Source: an uncultured Clostridia bacterium
Lineage (GTDB): Bacteria > Bacillota > Clostridia > Oscillospirales > Acutalibacteraceae
Direction: 5' to 3'
NCBI GenBank assembly: GCA_947585745.1
Contig: CANPXF010000003.1
Location: forward strand, 62,001 to 126,000
Length of the DNA stretch: 64,000 nt
How positions within the stretch are numbered: position 1 is the first letter of the stretch; each line of letters opens with the position of its first letter. The translations under genes and the position numbers were made by a program. The notes beneath the pieces were generated by a model. That model had not been told where the DNA came from. It did not search any database and saw only the letters and a program-made list of their open reading frames with translations. Positions 26,801-35,714 of the stretch are shown in pieces.

Positions 26801-28178
26801 TACAGAGGAGCTTTTCGGACGCGACCACGTATTTAAAGCGGGTACAATTTCAACGGTCGCTGATAAAACCGCTATCGGATTTGTAAAGAAATACGCTGAA
26901 GAAAACAATATCACGTACCACAAGGCAGAGGAAAAACGTCTTGCGATTGGCTGTACCGATATAAAGCGTACGACAGGCCAGCATCCGGGCGGAATGGTTG
27001 TTGTTCCCAAAGGATATGATATTTACGATTTTTGTCCTGTTCAGCACCCTGCCAATGATATGAAAAGCGATAACATTACAACACACTTTGATTTCCACTC
27101 AATTCACGATACTATCACCAAGCTTGACGAGCTCGGACACGATGTGCCGACGATTTATCATTATCTTGAGGAATTTACGGGCATTCCAGTAATGCAGGTG
27201 AGTATGAGCGACCCTCAGGTTATGTCGCTGTTTACCTCGCCCGAGGCTTTAGGCGTTACTGCGGAGGATATAGACTTTGAAACGGGAACTCTTTCGATTC
27301 CCGAGTGCGGAACCGATTTTGTTAAGGGTATGCTCATAGAGTCACAGCCGAAAACATTTTCCGACCTTCTCCAAATTTCGGGACTTTCACACGGTACCGA
27401 TGTTTGGCTCGGAAACGCGCAGGAACTTATAAAGCAGGGAATATGCACAATTTCAGATGTTATCGGAACTCGTGATTCAATTATGACTTATCTTCTCCAT
27501 AAGGGATTGGAGCCGGGAATGGCTTTTAAAATTATGGAGATTACGAGAAAGGGTAACGCGTCAAAGCTGTTTAACGAGGAGCATTACAAGGCTTTTAAGG
27601 AACATAATGTACCACAGTGGTATATTGATTCTTGTCTTAAAATCAAGTATATGTTTCCTAAGGCTCACGCCGCCGCGTATATGATTGCGGCGCTACGCCT
27701 CGGCTGGTACAAGGTTCACAGGCCCGTTGAATATTACGCGGCTTATTTTACCGTGCGAAACGACAATTTTGACGGCGCAACCGTAATGCGCGGCAGAAAC
27801 GCTGTTAGGGAAAAAATGCGCAATATCAAGCAAATGGGTTATGAAGCCTCCGCGAAGGATAACGCTGAATATGGAATGTTGCAGATTGTCAATGAAATGA
27901 TGGCAAGAGGTGTAGAGATTTTACCGATTGATATTTATAAATCAAAGGCAAAAACCTTTGCTGTAGAAGACGGTAAAATCAGAATGCCGTTTTGCGCTTT
28001 ATCGGGAGTGGGAGAGTCCGCGGCTATTTCCTTGGAGGAGGGCTGTAAAGACGGAGATTATCTCTCTATCGAAGAACTCCAAATGAAAACCAAGGCGTCA
28101 AAAACCATTATTGAACAATTAAAGGAATGCGGTGCAACGGGAGATTTGCCTGAAAGCGCACAAATGTCATTTTTCTAA
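23817..28178 (+). CDS. polC: DNA polymerase III alpha subunit, PolC type
   Basis: PolC is the main replicative polymerase of low-GC Gram-positives. The 1453-residue protein shows the expected order. An N-terminal region and OB fold occupy about residues 235-335. A PHP domain begins near residue 348 (VELHLHTNMSQMDG) and is split by a DEDDh proofreading exonuclease near residues 438-600 (FDIETTGLSARKDKITEIG, HNAPFDTSFI, HHRATDDAQ). The polymerase core follows, with the zinc-binding CPKCCHSEF...CPECG region and the catalytic PDIDLNF near residue 977. It is complete, with no frameshift. Confidence 0.98.
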   Translation: MKEFKEIFGQFIDENRISPSIYNSSVSNVKVNSSLRTVEIYLDFNELVSREDLHKTENILRNSPLSLTKAVVFPHFKKELFSTSYFDELISELKLKIPRINGTFKNSEAVLNGDTLNITLNNGGKALLDSVNFDMELARLVYNEFDREIKIIYDGVTAVDGESKDYIESQINTEKKLQRENLEKIADMFDENEMSVKNSAQERKIKSAKEIEVRKGKFLTPQIINSSIRPLYGRVVKGKIIPISNVSYDSGKVTVWGDVFATEKKVTRSGDKNIFTIDITDYTGSITVKVFGLIKQTQIVENIKTGDAVVVNGDVEFDKFAGGLVINARSISTAQKVKVVDNAPKKRVELHLHTNMSQMDGMTSAKELINRAVLWGHPAIAITDHGVAQAFPEAMNTAKKINKDGEKIKILYGTEAYFVDDLVESVSGEQNESLKGTFICFDIETTGLSARKDKITEIGAVKVVNGEVTDTFSTFANPEIPIPSKITELTGITDAMVKDAPSQSEAVKAFLDFAGENILVAHNAPFDTSFIRTACENMGVEYNYTSIDTVVICRSILKDIKNCKLDTVAKYMRLGNFNHHRATDDAQMLASIFVELGKRLRYDYNITEVKDINTKIVGGDLKKLPAYHQIILVKNLTGLKNLYKLISYSHLNYFYKKPRIPKSELIKHREGLLIGSACEAGQLMRAIIGGKPKEEIEEIAKFHDYLEIQPVGNNAFMLRNGQVKSEADLQDLNRQVVKLGEKLNIPVVATCDVHFMDPEDADFRMILQAGQGYTDAKQQAPLYYRTTAEMLEEFSYLGKEKAYEIVVENTNAIADSIESIRPIPDGNFPPFIEGAEQQLNDITWERTKKRYGDPLPEIVEARLKKELNAINTYGYSVLYMTAQKLVADSEAHGYLVGSRGSVGSSFVATMSGISEVNPLCPHYVCPKCCHSEFFEHGEYGSGFDMPPKNCPECGTPMDRDGHEIPFETFLGFKGDKVPDIDLNFSGEYQSKAHRYTEELFGRDHVFKAGTISTVADKTAIGFVKKYAEENNITYHKAEEKRLAIGCTDIKRTTGQHPGGMVVVPKGYDIYDFCPVQHPANDMKSDNITTHFDFHSIHDTITKLDELGHDVPTIYHYLEEFTGIPVMQVSMSDPQVMSLFTSPEALGVTAEDIDFETGTLSIPECGTDFVKGMLIESQPKTFSDLLQISGLSHGTDVWLGNAQELIKQGICTISDVIGTRDSIMTYLLHKGLEPGMAFKIMEITRKGNASKLFNEEHYKAFKEHNVPQWYIDSCLKIKYMFPKAHAAAYMIAALRLGWYKVHRPVEYYAAYFTVRNDNFDGATVMRGRNAVREKMRNIKQMGYEASAKDNAEYGMLQIVNEMMARGVEILPIDIYKSKAKTFAVEDGKIRMPFCALSGVGESAAISLEEGCKDGDYLSIEELQMKTKASKTIIEQLKECGATGDLPESAQMSFF

Positions 28179-28229
28179 ATAAATCTATTATAAATTCAGC
28201 ACAAATATATCAGAGAGGATTGATATATA

Positions 28230-29480
28230 ATGAAAAAAAAGTTTAACAAAATGGCAGGGATACTTATTTGTATTACCTTTGCCGTATTCTTGCTTTTTAT
28301 CAAGGATAATGTTGACGTTATATGGGGCGCGATATGCAACTTTGCAACCATTCTTACTCCGTTTGTATATGCTTTCGGTATAGCGTATATCCTTAACTTT
28401 CCGTTTAGATTTATCCAGAATAAGCTTTTCGGAAAAATTAAATCACAGCATTTTGAAAAAATTAAAAAGCCCTTAGCGCTTTTACTGACATATCTTTTCT
28501 TCTTCGGTTTAATCGGATTTTTCCTCGCAATTCTTATCCCTCAGCTATCGGAAAACATAACGAAGCTTGTTACAAGCGTGCCGTCGTATGTGAAATCCTT
28601 CAGAGAGATAACAACAGGCTTAGTTACCTGGATTAACGAAAGATTCCATTTGAATTTAAGCTTTCTTGATAATATTAACGGAGCGGTTGAAAATTTCATA
28701 CGTTCTCTCTCGGACATCAATAATATCGGAAGAGTGTATACGGCCGCAATGAATACGGCGGGATTTGTTTACAATTGGGTTATGGCTCTTATTCTTTCGG
28801 CATATATGCTCGGTTCAAAGGAATATCTTTGCAAACAGCTCAAAAGGCTCGGCGCCGCTTTTCTTCCGACAAAATGGCTTCCGACAATCTATCAGATTAT
28901 AAATGTTTCCGATGATAAATGCGGTAAATTTTTAGTTGGAAAAATTCTTGATTCCACAATTATAGGTCTTATGGTATTCGTATATATGACGGTCAGAGCG
29001 ATTCCGTACGCGCCTTTAATCAGCGTTATTGTCGCCGTTTGTAATATTATCCCGTTTTTCGGACCGTTCATCGGGGGTATTCCCAGCGCGTTGCTCTTGC
29101 TATTGGTAAATCCGGCGTACTGCATCGAATTCGTTATTATGATATTTGTATTCCAGCAGATAGACGGAAACCTTATTGGACCGAAGATTGTCGGCTCGCA
29201 GGTTGGATTAATCGGATTTTGGTCACTGTTTTCAGTTATGGTCGCAGGAGGATTGTTCGGTATTGCGGGTATGATTTTGGGAACACCGATTTTTGCCGCT
29301 ATTTATACTCTTGTCGGAAGAAAAACAGGTTCAAGAATTGATATGAAGGGTGAAAACGCAACCCGTGTTATTGAAATGAACGTTGTTAAATCATCGGGAT
29401 TAACAAATATGAAGGCAAAAGTTATCAAAAAGCCCGTTAAAAGACCAAAAGACGCTGACGACAATAACAGCGAGAATTGA
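28230..29480 (+). CDS. AI-2E family transporter (permease)
   Basis: The 416-residue membrane protein has about eight helices and the PF01594 pattern. Conserved stretches are PLISVIVAVCNIIPFFGPFIGGIP near residue 265 and QQIDGNLIGPKIVG near residue 307. The family includes AI-2 exporters and Na+/H+ antiporters, so the substrate is open. The C-terminal tail is basic and hydrophilic. It lies between polC and the his promoter and may be transcribed with polC, since no terminator separates them. Confidence 0.88.
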   Translation: MKKKFNKMAGILICITFAVFLLFIKDNVDVIWGAICNFATILTPFVYAFGIAYILNFPFRFIQNKLFGKIKSQHFEKIKKPLALLLTYLFFFGLIGFFLAILIPQLSENITKLVTSVPSYVKSFREITTGLVTWINERFHLNLSFLDNINGAVENFIRSLSDINNIGRVYTAAMNTAGFVYNWVMALILSAYMLGSKEYLCKQLKRLGAAFLPTKWLPTIYQIINVSDDKCGKFLVGKILDSTIIGLMVFVYMTVRAIPYAPLISVIVAVCNIIPFFGPFIGGIPSALLLLLVNPAYCIEFVIMIFVFQQIDGNLIGPKIVGSQVGLIGFWSLFSVMVAGGLFGIAGMILGTPIFAAIYTLVGRKTGSRIDMKGENATRVIEMNVVKSSGLTNMKAKVIKKPVKRPKDADDNNSEN

Positions 29481-29505
29481 CAAATATAATTTTATATGTT
29501 AACAT
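29477..29505 (+). promoter_or_regulatory. Probable SigA promoter for the his operon
   Basis: A perfect TTGACA (29477-29482, overlapping the end of the upstream gene) is 17 bases from TAACAT (29500-29505, four of six matches). The leader would be about 25 bases, too short for a T-box or attenuator. Confidence 0.5.
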
Positions 29506-29535
29506 ATTAGCACACTAAAGTACAGAGGTAATTTT

Positions 29536-30702
29536 ATGAAGAAAAATTTAAAAATAACTCCCGAGGGTACAAAGGATTATCTTTTCAAGGAATGTACCGC
29601 GGTTGATTATGTGTGCAAAAAAATTCAAAACGTATTTGATAATCATCAGTTTCACCGTGTAATTACGCCCGCTTTAGAGTATTACGACTTGTTTTCAACC
29701 GATTTAAGCGGAATTTCACCCGAATCAATGTTTAAAACTACCGACAACAACGGAAGACTTATAGCCGTTCGTCCCGATTCCACGCTTCCGATTGCCAGGC
29801 TCGTTTCAACTCGTATGCAGAATGAGGTTCTTCCCGTACGCCTTTACTATAATCAGGCTGTCTACAGGAACAATCCGAGTTTTACGGGCAGAAGTAACGA
29901 AATTATGCAGATGGGTATTGAACTTATCGGTTCAAGGGGAAAAAGAGCTGACCTCGAAGTAATTACAACAGCTATTCAGAGTATGCAGGCAGTATCGGAC
30001 GATTTCAGAATTGAAGTCGGACACTCAATGCTGTTTAATACGCTTTTGGATTCTCTTGATGCCGATGATGAAATAAAAGAGCATATCAGAATTTATATAG
30101 AAAATAAAAATTATTCCGCTCTTAATGATATTCTCGATAAACTCAAGCCGAGCGATACCGTAACGGCAATAAGAACCGTTCCGTCGCTGTTCGGCGGTGA
30201 GGAAGTTTTTGAAAGAGCCGAGAAAATTATAAATAATAAAAAAGCGTTAGACGCGATTGAATATCTTAAAAGCCTTTACAAGGACCTCTCTACTCTCGAT
30301 TTGGGCGATAAAATCATTATAGACCTGGGACTTGTCCAGCACAACGATTACTACAGCGGAATAGTTTTTACAGGCTATGTTTTGGGATACGGCGACGCAA
30401 TTTTGTCAGGGGGACGTTACGATAAAATTTTTGATGAATTTAACTGCTCTATCGGAGCGTCTGGCTTTGCCATAAATATTAATCACCTTGCGGAGCAGGC
30501 CCGCTATTACTCAAAAAGTAATATCCCGGAGGTACTTGTTTTTGCCAAGAACGACTGCGATATTATGAAAGCTATCAAATATACCTCAAAGCTTGTCGAA
30601 CAGGGAACAAAAGCGCAGTTTTCGGATTTATTCGATGAAGATGAGGCGCGGAAATTCGCGGAAAAGCTTGGTATAAAAAAGTTTGAGATAATAGGTGATT
30701 GA
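29536..30702 (+). CDS. hisZ: ATP phosphoribosyltransferase regulatory subunit HisZ
   Basis: HisZ is a catalytically inactive HisRS-like protein that forms the octamer with short HisG and confers histidine feedback. The 388-residue protein has the class II synthetase-like start (TPEGTKDYLF) and the motif 2 region. Its C-terminus lacks a clear tRNA anticodon domain, as expected for HisZ and unlike HisS. Direct coupling to a short HisG confirms the assignment. Confidence 0.93.
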   Translation: MKKNLKITPEGTKDYLFKECTAVDYVCKKIQNVFDNHQFHRVITPALEYYDLFSTDLSGISPESMFKTTDNNGRLIAVRPDSTLPIARLVSTRMQNEVLPVRLYYNQAVYRNNPSFTGRSNEIMQMGIELIGSRGKRADLEVITTAIQSMQAVSDDFRIEVGHSMLFNTLLDSLDADDEIKEHIRIYIENKNYSALNDILDKLKPSDTVTAIRTVPSLFGGEEVFERAEKIINNKKALDAIEYLKSLYKDLSTLDLGDKIIIDLGLVQHNDYYSGIVFTGYVLGYGDAILSGGRYDKIFDEFNCSIGASGFAININHLAEQARYYSKSNIPEVLVFAKNDCDIMKAIKYTSKLVEQGTKAQFSDLFDEDEARKFAEKLGIKKFEIIGD

Positions 30703-30703
30703 T

Positions 30704-31333
30704 ATGAAACCGATTAGAATAGCTCTTACTAAGGGCAGACTTGAAAAATCAACGGTAGAGCTTTTTGAAAAACTCGGATATAACTGTGATGAGATACATA
30801 ATAAAGGTCGTCGTCTTATTCTTTCCGTAGGTGGCGGACAGTTTGAGGTCGTTCTTGCAAAAGCGGCTGACGTTATAACATATGTTGAGCACGGGGTTTG
30901 CGACCTCGGTGTTGTCGGCAAGGACACAATTCTTGAAAACGGAACATCCTTTTACGAGCTTCTTGATTTAGGCTTTGGCAAATGCAAATTTGCGTTAGCT
31001 TGTAAAAAAGGTTATGATTTTTACCACGGATACGGCGCTAAAACCATCGCTACAAAATATCCGAAAGTTACGCGTAATTTCTTTGAGGGGAAAAATATGG
31101 ACGTCCGCGTAATTAAAATCGAGGGTTCCGTAGAGCTTGCTCCCCTTGTAGGACTTGCGGACGGAATTGTAGATATTGTTGAAACAGGCTCAACTCTTAA
31201 AGCCAATGACCTTGAGGTTATAGAATATGTGACGGATATTTCCGCAAGATTAATCGCAAATACCGCGAGTTTAAAGCTTAGAAAGAACGAAATAGAGGAG
31301 CTTGTACGAAAAATGGAGGCAGAGGTAAAATGA
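30704..31333 (+). CDS. hisG: ATP phosphoribosyltransferase catalytic subunit, short form
   Basis: HisG joins ATP and PRPP in the first step of histidine synthesis. The 209-residue product starts IRIALTKGRLEKSTVELFEKLGY and has the signature GLADGIVDIVETGSTLKAN. It lacks the C-terminal regulatory domain of long HisG, consistent with hisZ upstream. ATG 30704 follows AGGTG. The track's GTG 30695 is inside that site. Confidence 0.96.
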   Translation: MKPIRIALTKGRLEKSTVELFEKLGYNCDEIHNKGRRLILSVGGGQFEVVLAKAADVITYVEHGVCDLGVVGKDTILENGTSFYELLDLGFGKCKFALACKKGYDFYHGYGAKTIATKYPKVTRNFFEGKNMDVRVIKIEGSVELAPLVGLADGIVDIVETGSTLKANDLEVIEYVTDISARLIANTASLKLRKNEIEELVRKMEAEVK

Positions 31334-32631
31334 TTACTACCGTAGTTGCAAACGGTAAAGATGAATACGCTTTTATAAAAAACCTGAAAGAACGCTCAAA
31401 CAGCGGGGCAAAGGATGTTTCGGGCATTGTCAATGATATTATTATCAATGTAAAAGAAAACGGAGATAAGGCTGTTTACGATTATACCGTTAAATTTGAC
31501 GGAAAAGCCCCCAAAAAAGTTGAAATTTCCGCTGATGAGATTGACAGTATTATCGCGAAATGCGATAAAAATTACATAGAAACCTTAAAAAAAGCGACGA
31601 AAAATATTGAGGATTTTCATAAAAGACAAATTCAGCAATCCTGGCTCACGACAAAAGAAAACGGAGTAATTATGGGTCAACGTGTCAGAGGACTTGCGAG
31701 GGTAGGACTTTATGTACCGGGCGGTACGGCGGCATATCCATCATCGGTTCTTATGAACGCCGTTCCCGCTAAGCTTGCGGGCTGTAAAGAAATTGTAATG
31801 ACAACCCCGCCTTCAAAAGACGGAAAACCCAATCCCGATATAATAGCCGCCGCTAAAATTGCAGGTGTTGACCGAATATTTCTTATGGGCGGGGCGCAGG
31901 CTGTTGCGGCTCTTGCATACGGCACAAAACAGGTTCCGAAGGTGGACAAAATTGTCGGTCCCGGGAATATATTTGTCGCAACGGCTAAAAAGCTTCTTTA
32001 CGGAGTTGTCGATATTGATATGATTGCGGGACCGAGCGAAATTCTCATTTTAGCAGATAAAACCGCTAATCCTAAATTTTTAGCGGCTGACCTTATGAGC
32101 CAGGCTGAACACGACCGACTTGCAAGCTCGATTCTTCTGACCGATTACGCGCCTTTAGCCGATAGGGTGAAAGAGGAGCTTAAAAAACAATGTGAAAAGC
32201 TTGAACGCAGGGATATTATTAAAGAGTCGCTTAAAAATTACGGAGCGGTTATCGTATGTTCGGATATGGAACAGGCGGTTAAATTCGCGAACGATTTAGC
32301 GCCCGAACATCTCGAGGTTTGCTGTGAAAGTCCTATGGAGTATATCGGCAGGCTCGATAACGCGGGTTCGGTATTTTTGGGAAGCTTCAGTCCCGAGCCT
32401 TTAGGCGATTATTTCGCGGGACCCAATCACGTTTTGCCTACAAGCGGTACGGCGCGTTTCTTCAGCCCGCTTTCGGTTGAAAGCTTTCTTAAAAAATCAA
32501 GCTTTATATATTATACCGAACAGGCTCTAAAAAACGACGCCGACGATATAGTCCGCTTTGCTCAGGTTGAGGGCTTAACCGCCCACGCAAATTCAATTAA
32601 AGTCAGATTTGATAATGGCCAGGGTGATTAA
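31330..32631 (+). CDS. hisD: Histidinol dehydrogenase
   Basis: HisD oxidises L-histidinol to histidine in two NAD-dependent steps. The 433-residue protein shows VPGGTAAYPSSVLMNAVPAKLAG, GPGNIFVATAKKLLYG, the zinc and substrate region QAEHDRLASSIL, and GPNHVLPTSGTARF near the end. The ATG overlaps the hisG stop (ATGA). Confidence 0.97.
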   Translation: MITTVVANGKDEYAFIKNLKERSNSGAKDVSGIVNDIIINVKENGDKAVYDYTVKFDGKAPKKVEISADEIDSIIAKCDKNYIETLKKATKNIEDFHKRQIQQSWLTTKENGVIMGQRVRGLARVGLYVPGGTAAYPSSVLMNAVPAKLAGCKEIVMTTPPSKDGKPNPDIIAAAKIAGVDRIFLMGGAQAVAALAYGTKQVPKVDKIVGPGNIFVATAKKLLYGVVDIDMIAGPSEILILADKTANPKFLAADLMSQAEHDRLASSILLTDYAPLADRVKEELKKQCEKLERRDIIKESLKNYGAVIVCSDMEQAVKFANDLAPEHLEVCCESPMEYIGRLDNAGSVFLGSFSPEPLGDYFAGPNHVLPTSGTARFFSPLSVESFLKKSSFIYYTEQALKNDADDIVRFAQVEGLTAHANSIKVRFDNGQGD

Positions 32632-32632
32632 T

Positions 32633-33694
32633 TTGTCCTATGAATTAAATGATAAAATAAACAATTTAATACCGTACGAGCCGATAGAGGGAGATTATTC
32701 AATCAGGCTTGACGCTAACGAGTGTACGCTCGGCTACAGCGAGGATTTTATGAAAATCGTTGATAAGGCTGTTCATAGCGTTGAGTTTAACCGTTATCCC
32801 GACCCCGTGTGCTTAAAGCTAAGAAAATCCTTTGCGGATTACTATGAAATTAATTGTAAAAATGTAACGGTCGGCAACGGTTCTGACGAACTTATCTTTC
32901 TCATTGAGTCGGCGTTTTTACAAAAAGGGGATAGGTTGTCGGTTTTATCTCCCGATTTCAGTATGTATGAATTTTACAGCGGTATAACCGAAAATCCTTG
33001 TGTTAAATTTCAAAAAAATCCCGATTTATCTATTGACGTTGACAAGCTTATCAGCCACATAAACGATAATAAAATCAGCGCTTTAATTTTCTCAAATCCC
33101 TGCAATCCGACGGCGCAGGGAATGTTAAAGAAAGACGTAATTAAACTCTTAAATTCGGTTAACGCCCTTGTCGTTTTGGACGAGGCATATATGGATTTTT
33201 GGAATGAGGATAATTCACTTTTAAAGGATGTAGACAAATATTCCAATCTTATAGTTTTAAGAACCGCGTCAAAGGCTTTGGGCAGTGCGTCTTTAAGGCT
33301 TGGATTTGCAGTTTCCTGCGAGAAAATCAGCAGAGCCCTGTCCGCCGTAAAATCGCCTTATAATGTCAACAGTATTTCCCAGGCAATAGGCGCACAGCTT
33401 TATAGAAATAAAGAATTTTTAAAAAATCAGACAAAAACTATTGTTGAAAATACAAAAAGCCTGTATAATGAGCTTGTAAGACTCAGTAAAATGACAGAAA
33501 ACTTTTTTGTTTACCCGACAAAGACAAATTTTGTTCTTGTTAAAACAGATTTTGCGAAAGAAATTTGGGATTTTTTAAAAACGAAATCTGTTGCTGTAAG
33601 ATATATGGGTGAATATATCCGCATAAGTACAGGTACAGAAAAGGAAATAAACGCTGTAATTTCAGCGATAGAGCAGTTTATTTCGGAGAGATAA
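32633..33694 (+). CDS. hisC: Histidinol-phosphate aminotransferase
   Basis: HisC transfers the amino group to imidazole-acetol phosphate. The 353-residue fold type I PLP enzyme has RLDANE near the start, NPCNPTAQG, DEAYMDF, and the Schiff-base lysine in TASKALGSASLRLGF (Lys214). I prefer TTG 32633, giving MSYELNDKINNLIPY. AGGGTGA lies five bases upstream and the hisD stop just before it. The track start at 32609 lies inside hisD. Confidence 0.95.
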   Translation: MSYELNDKINNLIPYEPIEGDYSIRLDANECTLGYSEDFMKIVDKAVHSVEFNRYPDPVCLKLRKSFADYYEINCKNVTVGNGSDELIFLIESAFLQKGDRLSVLSPDFSMYEFYSGITENPCVKFQKNPDLSIDVDKLISHINDNKISALIFSNPCNPTAQGMLKKDVIKLLNSVNALVVLDEAYMDFWNEDNSLLKDVDKYSNLIVLRTASKALGSASLRLGFAVSCEKISRALSAVKSPYNVNSISQAIGAQLYRNKEFLKNQTKTIVENTKSLYNELVRLSKMTENFFVYPTKTNFVLVKTDFAKEIWDFLKTKSVAVRYMGEYIRISTGTEKEINAVISAIEQFISER

Positions 33695-33695
33695 A

Positions 33696-34274
33696 ATGAG
33701 ATGTTCCAGTTTAAAAAGAAAAACTAAAGAAACAGATATTACTTTGAGCCTTAATCTTGACGGCGGAAATGTAAGTGTTAATACGGGAATCGGTTTTTTT
33801 GACCATATGCTTAATGCTTTTGCTGTTCACGGAGGATTCGGACTTGAAGTTAATGTGTCGGGAGATTTGAATGTCGACGACCACCACACGGTTGAGGATA
33901 CGGGAATTGTACTTGGAAAAGCTTTTAAAGACGCTCTCGGCGAGAAAAGCTCCATTGAGCGTTTCGGAAGTTTTTATGTTCCTATGGATGAGGCGTTGGC
34001 TTTTGTTTCCCTTGATATAAGCGGTCGTCCTTTTTTGGTTTTTGACGCGGATTTTCCCCAGGAAAGGTGCGGAGACTATACCTCCGCATTGACGGTGGAA
34101 TTTATGAGAGCGTTCGCGTATAACGCGGGAATTACTTTGCATATAAAATCAGAATACGGTTATAATTCCCACCATATTATTGAAGCTATTTTTAAAGCGG
34201 TCGCTCATTCGCTTAAAATCGCAGTTAAAGAAAACGATACAGGCGTACCGTTATCAACAAAAGGAGTTCTATAA
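33696..34274 (+). CDS. hisB: Imidazoleglycerol-phosphate dehydratase
   Basis: The 192-residue monofunctional dehydratase has TGIGFFDHMLNAFAVHGGF and the duplicated metal-binding motifs DDHHTVEDTGIVLG and SHHIIEAIFKAVAHSL. It has no phosphatase domain, so histidinol-phosphatase must be encoded elsewhere. Its last base overlaps the hisA start. Confidence 0.97.
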   Translation: MRCSSLKRKTKETDITLSLNLDGGNVSVNTGIGFFDHMLNAFAVHGGFGLEVNVSGDLNVDDHHTVEDTGIVLGKAFKDALGEKSSIERFGSFYVPMDEALAFVSLDISGRPFLVFDADFPQERCGDYTSALTVEFMRAFAYNAGITLHIKSEYGYNSHHIIEAIFKAVAHSLKIAVKENDTGVPLSTKGVL

Positions 34275-34996
34275 TGATTGTTTTACCCGCCATTGATATT
34301 AAAGATGGCAATTGTGTAAGATTAGTTAAAGGAGATTATTCAACAGCCTCTAAGGTTGCCGACGACCCGTATGACGTTGCAGAAAGCTTTGTAAAAGCTG
34401 GCGCAGAGTGGATTCATATGGTGGATTTAGACGGCGCAAAGGACGGCAAACGTAAAAACAGCGAGCTTATTGCTGATGTTGCAAAAAGCGCGGATGTAAA
34501 GGTCGAAGTCGGCGGCGGAATAAGAGATATGGAAACTATTGAGTTTTATCTCGAAAACGGCATAGACCGCGTTATATTAGGCTCTGCGGCGGTAAAAGAC
34601 CAGCATTTTGTAATTGACGCCGTAAATAATTTTGATGACAAAATCGTTGTCGGAATTGACGCTAAAAACGGACTTGTTTGCGCCGAGGGCTGGACAGATA
34701 AGTCAGAGCTTAACTATATTAATCTTGCAAGGCAAATGGAACAGATAGGCGTTAAGACAATCGTGTTTACCGATATAGAGCAGGACGGTACTTTAGGCGG
34801 TCCTAATCTCATTCAGCTAAAAAAGCTTTCTGATAACGTAAGCTGTGATATTATCGCAAGCGGTGGAATATCTTCTTTGCAGGATATTATAAAACTTTCA
34901 GAATTAAATCTTTACGGCGCTATTACGGGTAAAGCTGTTTACAGCGGTAATCTTGACCTTGAAAACGCAATTAAAATTGCTTCAAAGGTGAAATAA
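34274..34996 (+). CDS. hisA: ProFAR isomerase HisA
   Basis: HisA opens the aminoaldose of ProFAR to the aminoketose PRFAR on a TIM barrel. The N-terminal [20 protein letters not shown] with Asp8 and the later VVGIDAKNG and [14 protein letters not shown] are HisA-specific. HisF would instead begin with a CLDVKDGRVVKG-type start. The 240-residue length is normal. Confidence 0.95.
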   Translation: MIVLPAIDIKDGNCVRLVKGDYSTASKVADDPYDVAESFVKAGAEWIHMVDLDGAKDGKRKNSELIADVAKSADVKVEVGGGIRDMETIEFYLENGIDRVILGSAAVKDQHFVIDAVNNFDDKIVVGIDAKNGLVCAEGWTDKSELNYINLARQMEQIGVKTIVFTDIEQDGTLGGPNLIQLKKLSDNVSCDIIASGGISSLQDIIKLSELNLYGAITGKAVYSGNLDLENAIKIASKVK

Positions 34997-34997
34997 T

Positions 34998-35312
34998 ATG
35001 GAATTTGATAAATATTTTTTAAAATCCGATTTAATTCCCGCAATTGTTCAGGAGAAGTCAACGGGCGAGGTTTTAATGCTCGCCTATATGAATAAGGAAT
35101 CATTAAAAAAGACTTTTGAAACAGGCTATACCTGGTTTTGGTCGAGAAGCCGTAAGGAGCTTTGGAATAAAGGGGCTACTTCGGGACATTTTCAAAAGGT
35201 TGTTGAAATTTACTCCGACTGTGACGACGACACTTTACTTGTTATTGTTGAGCAGACGGGAGAGGCCTGCCACACGGGTCATCACTCCTGCTTTTTTAAG
35301 AAAATAAAATGA
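34998..35312 (+). CDS. hisI: Phosphoribosyl-AMP cyclohydrolase
   Basis: The 104-residue single-domain enzyme opens the adenine ring of [41 protein letters not shown], the Asp-rich DCDDDT and the zinc-site Cys stretch CHTGHHSCF are present. It is separate from hisE, which follows after eight bases. Confidence 0.96.
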   Translation: MEFDKYFLKSDLIPAIVQEKSTGEVLMLAYMNKESLKKTFETGYTWFWSRSRKELWNKGATSGHFQKVVEIYSDCDDDTLLVIVEQTGEACHTGHHSCFFKKIK

Positions 35313-35320
35313 GGTAATTT

Positions 35321-35650
35321 ATGGATGATAAGGTATTAAAGGCGCTGTATGAAACGGTGCTCAACAGACGTGATAATAAAAAAGAAGGTTCTTATACCTG
35401 CTATCTTTTTGAAAAAGGCATTGATAAGATATTAAAAAAAGTAGGGGAAGAGTGCAGTGAAACTATAATCGCCGCCAAAAACGGCGATAACAGTGAAACT
35501 GTTTACGAAATTGCCGACCTTATTTATCATCTTATGGTAATGATGGTTGAACAAGGGATTGAGCTTGACGAGGTTTTATCGGAGCTTGACAAACGAAGTG
35601 AAAAGACAGGCAACCTGAAAACATTTCATAAGGTTGATAAAAATACATAA
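35321..35650 (+). CDS. hisE: Phosphoribosyl-ATP pyrophosphatase
   Basis: The 109-residue MazG-like enzyme hydrolyses PR-ATP to PR-AMP. The EECSETIIAAK and ADLIYHLMVMM motifs carry the metal-binding acids. It is the last gene of the operon hisZGDCBAIE. A hairpin follows its stop. Confidence 0.95.
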   Translation: MDDKVLKALYETVLNRRDNKKEGSYTCYLFEKGIDKILKKVGEECSETIIAAKNGDNSETVYEIADLIYHLMVMMVEQGIELDEVLSELDKRSEKTGNLKTFHKVDKNT

Positions 35651-35661
35651 TAAAAAATAAA

Positions 35662-35692
35662 GGCTGTATCAAGGCAACGCTTTGATACAGCC
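35662..35692. terminator. Hairpin between hisE and mtaB
   Basis: GGCTGTATCAA and TTGATACAGCC form a perfect 11-base stem with loop GGCAACGCT. On the plus strand no T run follows. On the minus strand the stem is followed by a T-rich stretch. It may be a weak terminator or processing hairpin for the his mRNA. Confidence 0.5.
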
Positions 35693-35714
35693 GTATTAAA
35701 CAGGAAAGAAAATT

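Noticed and set aside
29506-29535. Histidine T-box or leader peptide before hisZ
   Set aside because: The space between the probable promoter and hisZ is too short for either, and no His-codon run is present.
33711-34142. Minus-strand 143-residue ORF inside hisB
   Set aside because: It is antisense to a complete, motif-perfect hisB and shows no domain of its own.
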